Assembly (NCBI GenBank): GCA_000437555.1
Contig: FR901027.1
Coordinates: 33,122 to 52,652, forward strand
Source: Acidaminococcus sp. CAG:917
GTDB lineage: Bacteria; Bacillota; Clostridia; Christensenellales; CAG-917
Length of the DNA stretch: 19,531 bases
Direction: 5' to 3'
Below, piece after piece: positions 6,847-13,439 of the stretch. A program made the translations under genes and the position numbers. A model generated the notes under the pieces. The model searched no databases, was not told the DNA's origin, and was given only the letters and a program-made list of their open reading frames with translations. Within the stretch, counting starts at the first letter, position 1, and every line of letters starts with the position of its first letter.

Positions 6847-6876
6847 TTTTTGACCCCTCCTCACCTTTATATTTTC

Positions 6877-6904
6877 ATTTTAGCACAACAATTATAAATT
6901 TCAA
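6877..6904 (-). promoter_or_regulatory. Candidate promoter of coaE
   Basis: The minus strand carries TTGAAA (6904-6899), a 16-nt spacer and TAAAAT (6882-6877), in the gap between the radical SAM gene and coaE. Confidence 0.6.
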
Positions 6905-6944
6905 GACCGAATGTAAATTTTTTTGACAAATTTCGCGGTTTAAT

Positions 6945-7775
6945 TTATCTTTTTGAGCGACAATCGTCGAGAACGGCTTGCAACTCGTCGAGGTCGAAAT
7001 CGGGAACGTATTCTTCTGTTGCGGAACCAAGCTCCTGCATATATCCGTTTTTTAATCCCGCATCAAAAAATGCGTCAATTGCGTCGTCGTATTCATCTTG
7101 CGTAAGCCGTCTGTCAATACTTGTCCCGCTTACGGCAGGCACGGGGAAATACTGAGCCATAACCGATACGACGCTATCGAGGTTGATAGATGCAATCCTT
7201 TTAAAAACAACCTTAGTATTTTCCGCCTCGCCCGGCAAAACGAGGTGCCTTATTATAACCCCCTTTTTTATAAGCGAACATTTGACAACGTTTTTAGGTT
7301 GCTGACGTTTCATCTCGCTTATCGCCTTATAGGCTATTTCGTCGTAGTTTTTGGCGCGGCTTAGTTTCCACGCCAAACTATCGTCGGCGTATTTGTAATC
7401 GGGCAGATACACATCAACGAGTCCCTCAAGTTTTTTTAAACTTTCAACGCTCTCGTATGCCGACGTGTTATATACGAAGGGAATATCAAGACCCTGCTCC
7501 TTTGCCTTTTTTAAAGCGTTCGGCAGCAATGAAACGTATAGAGAGGGTGACACGAGATTTATGTTGTGTGCGCCCTTCTCTTTAAGGTAAAAAAATAAAT
7601 CGACAAGTTCGCCGTCCGATATCTCAATACCTTTTTCGCCTCGGGAAATTTCATAGTTCTGACAAAACACGCACTTTAGAGTGCAACCGCTAAAAAACAC
7701 CGTTCCGCTTCCCTTTTTGCCCGAAATGACAGGCTCTTCATAATGATGCAAACCTACTCTTGCTATTTTAAACAT
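6945..7775 (-). CDS. PflX-like radical SAM protein (pyruvate-formate-lyase-activase-like)
   Basis: A 276-residue radical SAM protein. The cluster motif C-x3-C-x2-C is at Cys31, Cys35 and Cys38 (GCTLKCVFCQN). It is preceded by the block EEPVISGKKGSGTVFFSGC that typifies the PflX/COG1313 group, related to pyruvate-formate-lyase activating enzymes. Such proteins use a [4Fe-4S] cluster to cleave S-adenosylmethionine and generate a radical; the physiological target of this subgroup is not established. No glycyl-radical enzyme is encoded nearby. It starts 1 nt after the dtd stop (TGATATG), which indicates translational coupling. No terminator hairpin is evident before coaE. Confidence 0.85.
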   Translation of the reverse strand: MFKIARVGLHHYEEPVISGKKGSGTVFFSGCTLKCVFCQNYEISRGEKGIEISDGELVDLFFYLKEKGAHNINLVSPSLYVSLLPNALKKAKEQGLDIPFVYNTSAYESVESLKKLEGLVDVYLPDYKYADDSLAWKLSRAKNYDEIAYKAISEMKRQQPKNVVKCSLIKKGVIIRHLVLPGEAENTKVVFKRIASINLDSVVSVMAQYFPVPAVSGTSIDRRLTQDEYDDAIDAFFDAGLKNGYMQELGSATEEYVPDFDLDELQAVLDDCRSKR

Positions 7776-7776
7776 A

Positions 7777-8205
7777 TCACAAAATTATACTGACAGGCCC
7801 GTCGTTTGCCTGCTCGATGAGCATATCCGCACCGAATACTCCGTATTTAACCTTTACGCCGAACGCCTCTAACGCTTTGCCGAGTTTGATATAAAAATCG
7901 TTTGCCCTTTCGGGTTTTTCGGCAAGAATGAAATCGGGACGGTTTCCCCTCTCGCACCTGCCCGCCAAAGTGAACTGCGACACCAAAAGCACCTCGCCGC
8001 CCACGTCGAGAACGGATAAATCCATCTTCCCGTCTCTGTCGAATATTCTCATATTGGCAATCTTTTTGGCGTAATAATCTATTCGGCTTTCTTCGTCACC
8101 TATATCCACACAGTAGAACACGACAAGTCCTTTTGCTATCTCGGATACGGTTTTGCCGTCAACCGACAGTTTTGCGTTTTTTACTCTTTGAATAAGTGCT
8201 TTCAT
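7777..8205 (-). CDS. dtd: D-aminoacyl-tRNA deacylase
   Basis: Cytosolic proofreading enzyme that hydrolyses D-aminoacyl-tRNAs, also clearing glycine from mischarged tRNA-Ala in many bacteria. The 142-residue length is close to the family norm. Diagnostic motifs are present: SQFTLAGRCERGNRPDF (76-92, containing the SQxT signature) and NDGPVSIIL near the C-terminus (134-142) with the Gly-cisPro dipeptide. The start is the ATG at 8205, 20 nt after the methyltransferase stop. The ribosome binding site is weak (GGGA near the ATG, or GGAG about 14 nt away), so upstream translation may help. It forms an operon with the downstream radical SAM gene. Confidence 0.95.
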   Translation of the reverse strand: MKALIQRVKNAKLSVDGKTVSEIAKGLVVFYCVDIGDEESRIDYYAKKIANMRIFDRDGKMDLSVLDVGGEVLLVSQFTLAGRCERGNRPDFILAEKPERANDFYIKLGKALEAFGVKVKYGVFGADMLIEQANDGPVSIIL

Positions 8206-8225
8206 TTCCCGTGATATATCTCCGT

Positions 8226-9395
8226 TTAAATTATCTTCTCCGATTTATCCTCTCTTTTTTTAGGCGGCGAACCGAAAAACTGAAAGAGAATACACTCGAT
8301 TTCACTGTTATACAGCTTCCTTTTTTTATCCGCTTTTTGCCCGAAATATTTTTCAAACGCAGGCGTCGTTCCCACAACGTATGCAGACCACTCGTCGAGC
8401 GAACGGAACATTTTCCCGAAATCTCTGTATAAATTTTTCAGTTCCTCTCCTCCCGAGAGCCTTTCTCCGTATGGCGGATTGGTGATTATTATCCCGTGAG
8501 CGTATCTGCTTGTAACGTCGCGCATATCCCTCTTTTCAAAATGAATAGAGCTTTTTACGCCTGCCGTTTCGGCATGCTCATAGCTTAGCCGTATTGCGCG
8601 CGAATCTATATCATAGCCGTAAATTCTCAAAGGCAAATCTCTTATTATTTTATCTTGAGCTTCCTGCCTTGCTATACTTAAAACTTCGGGGGCGTTGTAA
8701 AATTTTTCAAAAGCAAAACTTCTGTTTAAACCCGGCGCAGTATTCGTCGCAATCAGCGCCGCCTCGATAGGAATCGTTCCCGAACCGCAAAAAGGGTCAA
8801 TCAAAACTCTGTCCGCTCTATAAAACGAATTTAGGATTATAGCCGCCGCCATCGTCTCGCGCATGGGGGCTATCCATACCTTTTGGCGGTATCCCCTCTT
8901 GTGCAAGCCATCGCCCGACGTGTCGAGGGAAAGCGTCGCCGTATCCTCTACGAGCGAAAGCTCAAACGAATATCTCTCTCCGCTTTCCGGCATCGTTTGC
9001 GTGCCGTAATAGCCTGTCATCTTTTTGACTATCGCCTTTTTTACCACCGACTGTATGGCAGACAGCGCAAACAGCTTGCTCTTTACCGACTTTGCTTCAA
9101 CGGCGACTATGGCGTCATAGGGCAATATTTCCTTAAAGTCGAGGGCATAAACTTTGTCAAACAATTCATCGAACGTTTCGGCTTTAAACTCGGCAAGAAT
9201 AATTCTCACTCTGTTTGCCGTTCGCAAAAACATATTGCAACGTGCAATATCTAACATTTTGCCGATAAAATTCATTCTGCCGAAGTATGACGGAATGTCG
9301 CCGTAGCCGAGCGACTTTAATTCTCTTTTCGTTATCGCCTCAATACCGCTTGCCGACGATACGCTTATTTTCAGCTCTCCGTCAAATATACTCAT
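8226..9395 (-). CDS. THUMP-domain class I SAM-dependent RNA methyltransferase (RlmL/YpsC-like)
   Basis: 389 residues in the order typical of the 23S rRNA guanine-N2 methyltransferase family. An N-terminal region and THUMP RNA-binding domain occupy about 1-155, followed by the linker GDGLHKRGYR (161-170). The Rossmann methyltransferase core has the SAM-binding motif DPFCGSGT (200-207) and catalytic motif NPPYGER (306-312). It probably modifies a guanine in rRNA or tRNA; the exact target cannot be fixed by eye. GGAAGG lies 8 nt before the ATG at 9395. It heads the run of this gene, dtd and the radical SAM gene (gaps 20 and 1 nt). A hairpin followed by seven T sits in its leader just upstream of the Shine-Dalgarno. 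Confidence 0.92.
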   Translation of the reverse strand: MSIFDGELKISVSSASGIEAITKRELKSLGYGDIPSYFGRMNFIGKMLDIARCNMFLRTANRVRIILAEFKAETFDELFDKVYALDFKEILPYDAIVAVEAKSVKSKLFALSAIQSVVKKAIVKKMTGYYGTQTMPESGERYSFELSLVEDTATLSLDTSGDGLHKRGYRQKVWIAPMRETMAAAIILNSFYRADRVLIDPFCGSGTIPIEAALIATNTAPGLNRSFAFEKFYNAPEVLSIARQEAQDKIIRDLPLRIYGYDIDSRAIRLSYEHAETAGVKSSIHFEKRDMRDVTSRYAHGIIITNPPYGERLSGGEELKNLYRDFGKMFRSLDEWSAYVVGTTPAFEKYFGQKADKKRKLYNSEIECILFQFFGSPPKKREDKSEKII

Positions 9396-9410
9396 TGTCT
9401 ATCCTTCCAT

Positions 9411-9437
9411 AAAAAAACGCACGCCTGACGGCTATGC
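9411..9437 (-). terminator. Leader hairpin with T run before the RNA methyltransferase (possible attenuator)
   Basis: On the minus strand GCATAGCC-GTCA-GGCGTGC (9437-9419) forms an imperfect hairpin followed by seven T (9417-9411). It ends only a few bases before the GGAAGG site. The mogA terminator lies separately at 9557-9586, so this hairpin is in the leader of the downstream gene. An attenuator role is inference. Confidence 0.4.
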
Positions 9438-9556
9438 TTTTTATTTTCTTCTTTATCTTTCCGATTTATGCCTGCCCCTGTTTTCGGCATGTAGCTTTCA
9501 TAATTTTAAAGGTTTCCATAACGGCAATGCGCTTTTTAGTTTAAAGTGACTAATAC

Positions 9557-9586
9557 AAAAAAAATAAACGGAATAAAATTCCGTTT
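9557..9586 (-). terminator. Terminator of the MoaB/Mog gene
   Basis: AAACGGAAT (9566-9574) and ATTCCGTTT (9578-9586) form a perfect 9-bp stem with a 3-nt loop. On the minus strand a T-rich tail of eight T follows. The TAA stop codon of the gene lies in the stem. Confidence 0.92.
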
Positions 9587-10064
9587 AGTCTTCGTTTTCA
9601 CCAAGCAAAACGTTTAATCCGTGCCCTACCGCCCCCAGAATAACGTCAAGGGCTTCCTTTACCGCCTTTTCGCTTCCCGGCAAATTGATAATGAGAGAGT
9701 CGCCCCTCAATCCCGATACGGCTCTCGACAGCATAGCCTTATCGGTAAATTCAAGACTATACATTCTTATCGCGTCGCAAATTCCTCTCGCCTCACGCTC
9801 TATGCAGTTTTTGGTAGCCTCCGGCGTGACGTCACGGTGAGAAAAACCTGTGCCGCCGGTGGTCAGCACAAGCGGCGCCTTTATATTGTCGCAACAGTGC
9901 TTGATTGCTTCTTCAATCATCTCCATCTCGTCGGGCACGACAATTTTGCCCTCAACTCGGTAGCCGTTGCGTGATAAAATCTTTTTTATCATCTCTCCGC
10001 TTTTATCTTCTCTTTCCCCTTTAAAACATCTGTCGCTTACGACGATGATACAAACGTTTCTCAT
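9585..10064 (-). CDS. MoaB/Mog-family molybdopterin adenylyltransferase
   Basis: A 159-residue MoCF_biosynth-domain protein. Such enzymes adenylylate molybdopterin before metal insertion in molybdenum/tungsten cofactor synthesis. Visible motifs are SDRCFKGEREDKSG (10-23), TTGGTGFSHRDVTPEAT (68-84, with the TGGTG nucleotide-binding loop and conserved Asp), SRAVSGLRG and INLPGSEKAVKEAL (126-139). I cannot separate MogA from MoaB by eye, so no symbol is given. AAGGAG lies 7 nt before the ATG at 10064. No other cofactor genes are within the window. The gene is divergent from ssrA. Confidence 0.92.
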   Translation of the reverse strand: MRNVCIIVVSDRCFKGEREDKSGEMIKKILSRNGYRVEGKIVVPDEMEMIEEAIKHCCDNIKAPLVLTTGGTGFSHRDVTPEATKNCIEREARGICDAIRMYSLEFTDKAMLSRAVSGLRGDSLIINLPGSEKAVKEALDVILGAVGHGLNVLLGENED

Positions 10065-10082
10065 TTTTTTCTCCTTTATGAT

Positions 10083-10110
10083 ATTCTATCACAATTTACG
10101 CATTTTTCAA
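10083..10110 (-). promoter_or_regulatory. Promoter of the MoaB/Mog gene
   Basis: The minus strand carries TTGAAA (10110-10105), a 16-nt spacer and TAGAAT (10088-10083), about 19 nt before the start codon and just ahead of AAGGAG. Confidence 0.72.
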
Positions 10111-10184
10111 GTGTTTACAATAAAAAACAGCGTCGACACACTGCCCGTTACATTGCCGATAAGAGCTAATGATTCATAATATTG

Positions 10185-10212
10185 TTGCTTTTTTCGATTT
10201 TTGGCATATAAT
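10185..10212 (+). promoter_or_regulatory. Promoter of ssrA
   Basis: The plus strand has TTGCTT (10185-10190), a 16-nt spacer and a perfect TATAAT (10207-10212), 9 nt before the mature tmRNA 5' end. Confidence 0.78.
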
Positions 10213-10221
10213 ATAAGCGAT

Positions 10222-10578
10222 GGGGATGTTTCGGCATTCGACAGTTTGATGATTGCGTCATAAGCATGTCGTAGGCTCGTCTACGTAAAAACGGAAACAA
10301 AAAATAAACGCAAACAAAAATCAGAGCTCGCAAGAGTTCGCACTCGCTGCTTAATTTAGCGGCATGTCGACCTAAGGTTTTCTGTTCCCTTAGCAATCGG
10401 CATCATAAAAACAGACAACACCGTCCCACGTCCGATAAGGCGGTTGTCACAAATCGGAATCACCAATTAAAGGCTTGTGATTGTGCCGATATGCGGGAAA
10501 TTCAAACAATCTCTAAGCATGTAGAAAGTGCCGCATAAGGCAGATTGGACAGGGGTTCAACTCCCCTCATCTCCACCA
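10222..10578 (+). ncRNA. ssrA: Transfer-messenger RNA (tmRNA)
   Basis: 357 nt, the usual size for a one-piece tmRNA. The 5' end GGGGATG pairs with CATCTCC before the encoded ACCA (one G-U pair). The tRNA-like 5' part contains TTCGGCATTCGACAG, and the T-arm AGGGG-TTCAACT-CCCCT precedes the acceptor. An internal tag frame starts at the resume codon GCA (10310) and ends at TAA (10352-10354), encoding ANKNQSSQEFALAA; the ALAA end is the classic proteolysis signal. tmRNA with SmpB rescues stalled ribosomes and tags the nascent chain for degradation. The last 8 nt and the downstream terminator are repeated at 16996, marking this gene as the insertion site of the neighbouring island. Confidence 0.97.
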
Positions 10579-10645
10579 AACGCAAAGGGCTTCGGCTCAA
10601 GCAATCCAAAACAAAAAGAGGCATGCCGCCTCTTTTTTTTTGTTT
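10571..10645 (+). repeat. Direct repeat, left copy (candidate attL at the ssrA 3' end)
   Basis: About 75 nt beginning with CTCCACCA, the tmRNA 3' terminus, and matching 16996-17069 almost completely. Exact blocks are GCAAAGGGCTTCGGCTCAA (10582-10600) and a 22-nt block at 10601-10622. Differences are single-base indels and the 5-nt terminator loop (atgcc here, tcatc in the right copy). Similarity stops upstream of CTCCACCA. Confidence 0.85.
10613..10641 (+). terminator. Terminator of ssrA
   Basis: AAAAAGAGGC (10613-10622) pairs with GCCTCTTTTT (10628-10637) around a 5-nt loop, ending in a run of nine T. Between the tmRNA end and this hairpin is a small GGGC-TTCG-GCTC tetraloop hairpin. Confidence 0.92.
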
Positions 10646-10944
10646 TACAATGGATAATAATAACGGAATTATGATTTGGTTCCCTATTAAACTCCGCAAA
10701 ATGCTTTTTGCGGAAGGCGAAGAAAACGGCGAAAAATCGAAAAAACAAACACTGTTTGTTTTAAGATAAAGCCGACTTTCCGAGCAAGTGACACCAGATT
10801 TTCAATCTCTCTACTGATTCACTCTCGTTTTCCATTGAGCCTTATTATTTTGTAGTGGCGTATACTTGTCTAGCGGTGCGAAGCGACGCCACTTGTCAAA
10901 GACAAGCACACGCCACAGTGCCAAATTTAAAATTATAAGAATAG
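10646..10944. other. Left end of island: non-coding with several palindromes
   Basis: No accepted gene. Hairpins include CCGCAAAA-tgct-TTTTGCGG near 10697 and AAAACAAAC-act-GTTTGTTTT (10742-10762). A nested inverted repeat lies at 10855-10916. The stretch follows the stop codon of the ApeA-like gene, so the structures may act in 3'-end formation, or be repeat elements. Confidence 0.5.
10855..10916. repeat. Nested inverted repeat with alternative pairing
   Basis: GTGGCGT (10855-10861) is complementary both to ACGCCAC at 10910-10916 and to a second ACGCCAC at 10886-10892. CTTGTCT (10865-10871) pairs with AGACAAG (10900-10906), which can alternatively pair locally as CTTGTC-aaa-GACAAG (10892-10906). 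Two mutually exclusive folds are therefore possible. It lies downstream of the ApeA-like gene. Confidence 0.7.
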
Positions 10945-12348
10945 CTAAATATCAACAGAAGTTATTTTCTTCTGTCCTGTTTTATTGCTGGTATCATCTT
11001 TAAATTGCTCATATAATGCGATTCTGCTTAACTGCTCTCTCACTTTTGTTTGATTGTCAATTCCCAATTGCAAACAAACGTTATATTCAAGCAATAGGGA
11101 TAAAACATGTATGGCATCAATAAGTTTGTCACCTTTTAATGCTTTTTTCTCTTTTGCTTTTCCATAGTGAGTATAATAATGTCTTGTATCTGCCACTTTC
11201 TGAGCAAAATCAGAGTCGGTTACATAATAATCCCAGAACAGTCCATCATTCTTTCCAATAAATAGATCGTTTAACCTTGATCTCAAAATAATGAAGTCAA
11301 TTTTTTTATCTTTTTGCGTATCACACAATAATAATTTCTCTATTTCGTGATAGTTGGGCAATTTTCCAAAACGCGCAATAACGGATGCAATATATTTATC
11401 CTTACTATCTTCGTAGAAGAATCTTGCGTGAAATGTTTCCAATGCTTGAACGATGTTCAAAAAAACCATTTCAGGCGGCATTTGCTCATACTTAAAAAGC
11501 GACAAGTAAAGATTAAAGATGGGTTCTAACAAAATTAGTTCTTTTTGTATATCTTTTTCTGGCGATAATTGCCCAAGCATAAAATTATATTCATGTAGGC
11601 TGCCACTATAAATATAAAGGCGTCGCTCTTTTGTGTACAAATAGTGTTTGTAATATTCAATATGCTCAGCTATTTGATAACCGTCATCGTAGTCACACAA
11701 ATACTGTTCTACTATATTTACATTATTTTTTATCGCAAATGAAATTAATGATATCACCTTATTTCGTATATCTGTGAAATAAGAAAGTTCTCTTTTCTCA
11801 TCTACTTCAATATGAACTACTAGGCGTTCAACTACCTCTGATTCTTCTTTATGCGGGAAATTGAATAATTCACATTTTAGCGATGTGGAAAAGGTAATTT
11901 TAGCCCCAAACCAATTATATATGTTACCGCTTCCATTGTCTTTGAATTTAATTACAGATGCTCCGCTTGCATCTATGCGAGACAATCCGCTCCACTCCAA
12001 AGCATTTTCCAATGTACATATCAATTTGTTGTATTTCTTATCTGTTGCATCACTTTTTGACCATATTGCATAATCGGCAACAAAAACAAGTTGCTGTATT
12101 TGAAAGTTTTGCGTATGATTCTTGGTGCAACGATTGTGAAAAAGAGTAACGAATGTTCCGGAATTAAGTATACCTGTAATAACCTCCAAATTATGGTAAC
12201 GCTTTCCTAATGGAGTATCAGTCAATCGTTTTATAAGATTGAGCATAATAACACCTTTCTCTTTATTGTAGATTAACTCTCCGGTTATCTCTTCTCCATC
12301 AATATTGAAACTCCCCGTAAAATGCCTGTCTATATTTTCGTTCTGCAT
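10945..12348 (-). CDS. ApeA-like HEPN-domain anti-phage protein
   Basis: 467 residues. The N-terminal part opens with GSFNIDGEEITGELIYNKEKG and continues as a beta-rich region to about 250, resembling the ApeA N-terminal domain. The C-terminal part is helical and carries a HEPN ribonuclease motif R-x4-H at Arg389-His394 (DTRHYYTHYG), with an earlier ALETFHARFF segment (302-311) typical of HEPN/ApeA helices. HEPN RNases of this class act in abortive infection, usually by cutting RNA after phage sensing. The gene begins 8 nt after the specificity-subunit stop, with AGGTGA before the ATG, so it is very likely translated from the restriction-modification transcript. Family assignment is from pattern memory; the active-site motif is directly visible. 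Confidence 0.78.
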   Translation of the reverse strand: MQNENIDRHFTGSFNIDGEEITGELIYNKEKGVIMLNLIKRLTDTPLGKRYHNLEVITGILNSGTFVTLFHNRCTKNHTQNFQIQQLVFVADYAIWSKSDATDKKYNKLICTLENALEWSGLSRIDASGASVIKFKDNGSGNIYNWFGAKITFSTSLKCELFNFPHKEESEVVERLVVHIEVDEKRELSYFTDIRNKVISLISFAIKNNVNIVEQYLCDYDDGYQIAEHIEYYKHYLYTKERRLYIYSGSLHEYNFMLGQLSPEKDIQKELILLEPIFNLYLSLFKYEQMPPEMVFLNIVQALETFHARFFYEDSKDKYIASVIARFGKLPNYHEIEKLLLCDTQKDKKIDFIILRSRLNDLFIGKNDGLFWDYYVTDSDFAQKVADTRHYYTHYGKAKEKKALKGDKLIDAIHVLSLLLEYNVCLQLGIDNQTKVREQLSRIALYEQFKDDTSNKTGQKKITSVDI

Positions 12349-12356
12349 ACTTTCAC

Positions 12357-13439
12357 CTAAATCCTATCCCCGTATGGAAGTGACTTAATATAATTCTCCA
12401 TGAATTCAAAATCAGGCACAAAACCTTTCGCCGAATATTTCTTTTGAGTATCTATCATAATATCCCCTTCTCGTGTCAACTTAACTGGCAAATTAATTAT
12501 TTCAATAAGGTATTTATCCTCTGTAACTTTCCTTCCGTAAGTATACTTAAATTTGTTTGCCATTAACAATGTTTTAATGAACAAATAAATGTATGGCGTC
12601 CTCCATGAACTATCCTTCAACAATAAAATTTTCGCAGAATCGCCAACTACACAACCAAAATTTTGGTAGGATACATATCCCGCAGAGCCACTTCTTGCAA
12701 CCGTCAAGCAAGGCTGATCCGTATAAATATAGCCATTGTCAATACAATATTGTTTATCTATCTTACCCAAGATTCCATTATTTTCCTCGCCGCTTTGTAC
12801 CGCACGAAAATCACCTGGATTCTCGTCAACTTCTTCCTTAGTTATGAATTTTCCATTATAAATTTCAAAAATATCACTTACAAAAAACTCTTGCCAACTA
12901 TCAATATTAAGTAGATGTTGAGGGTGATTGTTCTGCGTTGTTAATGGCTTATAATTTAAAGATTGTATGTACCGCTCCATAAAATCCCAATCGGGACTTC
13001 CATCGGCTGTTGCGGGCAACTTAATAACGGTATTTGAAATCAAATCCATTTTATATGCTCGTCCATAACTATACTTATATTTTTCTTGCTTTAAAATTGA
13101 AAGCACAAATAATGCTGTATATTTGTTTAACCATCCAGCACGACAAATCACCATGTGATCTCCACATATAAATCGCTCACTTTGATAAAAACATGTTGCT
13201 GTTGTATCACCTATGGAGATTGCATTACCTTCTTCAATCCCCGTTAAGTCGTTATTCAACACATAACAATCACAACCGTTATTCATTTCTGTTCGAGAAA
13301 TAAACTTAATAGTGTTGTGACTAAACATATTAAAGCATTCCAAATCAGCCTTTACATGTGCCTCTGCTTTATACATTTCTGAAAATAAATTTCCTAAACG
13401 AAATTCCTTCCAATTTCCAGTATTAAGATTCATAGACAT
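12357..13439 (-). CDS. Restriction-modification specificity subunit with two target-recognition domains
   Basis: 360 residues built as two similar halves. Each starts with a W-(K/Q)-EF-x3-(N/D)-(L/I)-F segment (10-19 and 182-191). Each contains a (Y/F)KY(S/T)YGR block (121-127 and 297-303) and ends with PDxxFMExYIxSLxY (149-163 and 342-356), the spacer helix. The YGR-(N)LP layout is typical of S subunits of type I and BcgI-like type IIB enzymes, where each domain reads one half of a bipartite target. The ATG at 13439 overlaps the upstream methyltransferase gene by 17 nt. The ATG at 13433 has better spacing (8 nt) from the GGAAGG site and may be the true start. The recognition sequence cannot be inferred. 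Confidence 0.88.
   Translation of the reverse strand: MSMNLNTGNWKEFRLGNLFSEMYKAEAHVKADLECFNMFSHNTIKFISRTEMNNGCDCYVLNNDLTGIEEGNAISIGDTTATCFYQSERFICGDHMVICRAGWLNKYTALFVLSILKQEKYKYSYGRAYKMDLISNTVIKLPATADGSPDWDFMERYIQSLNYKPLTTQNNHPQHLLNIDSWQEFFVSDIFEIYNGKFITKEEVDENPGDFRAVQSGEENNGILGKIDKQYCIDNGYIYTDQPCLTVARSGSAGYVSYQNFGCVVGDSAKILLLKDSSWRTPYIYLFIKTLLMANKFKYTYGRKVTEDKYLIEIINLPVKLTREGDIMIDTQKKYSAKGFVPDFEFMENYIKSLPYGDRI

Noticed and set aside
10065..10165. Molybdenum cofactor riboswitch before the MoaB/Mog gene
   Set aside because: The promoter sits only about 19 nt before the start codon, leaving no room for a structured leader.
10166..10396. Open frame on the minus strand across the start of the tmRNA
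   Set aside because: It is antisense to a complete, structurally supported ssrA gene and has no ribosome binding site or family resemblance.
10502..10699. Open frames across the tmRNA 3' end and terminator (both strands)
   Set aside because: They read through the T-arm, acceptor and terminator of ssrA; such frames are common artefacts at tRNA-like 3' ends.
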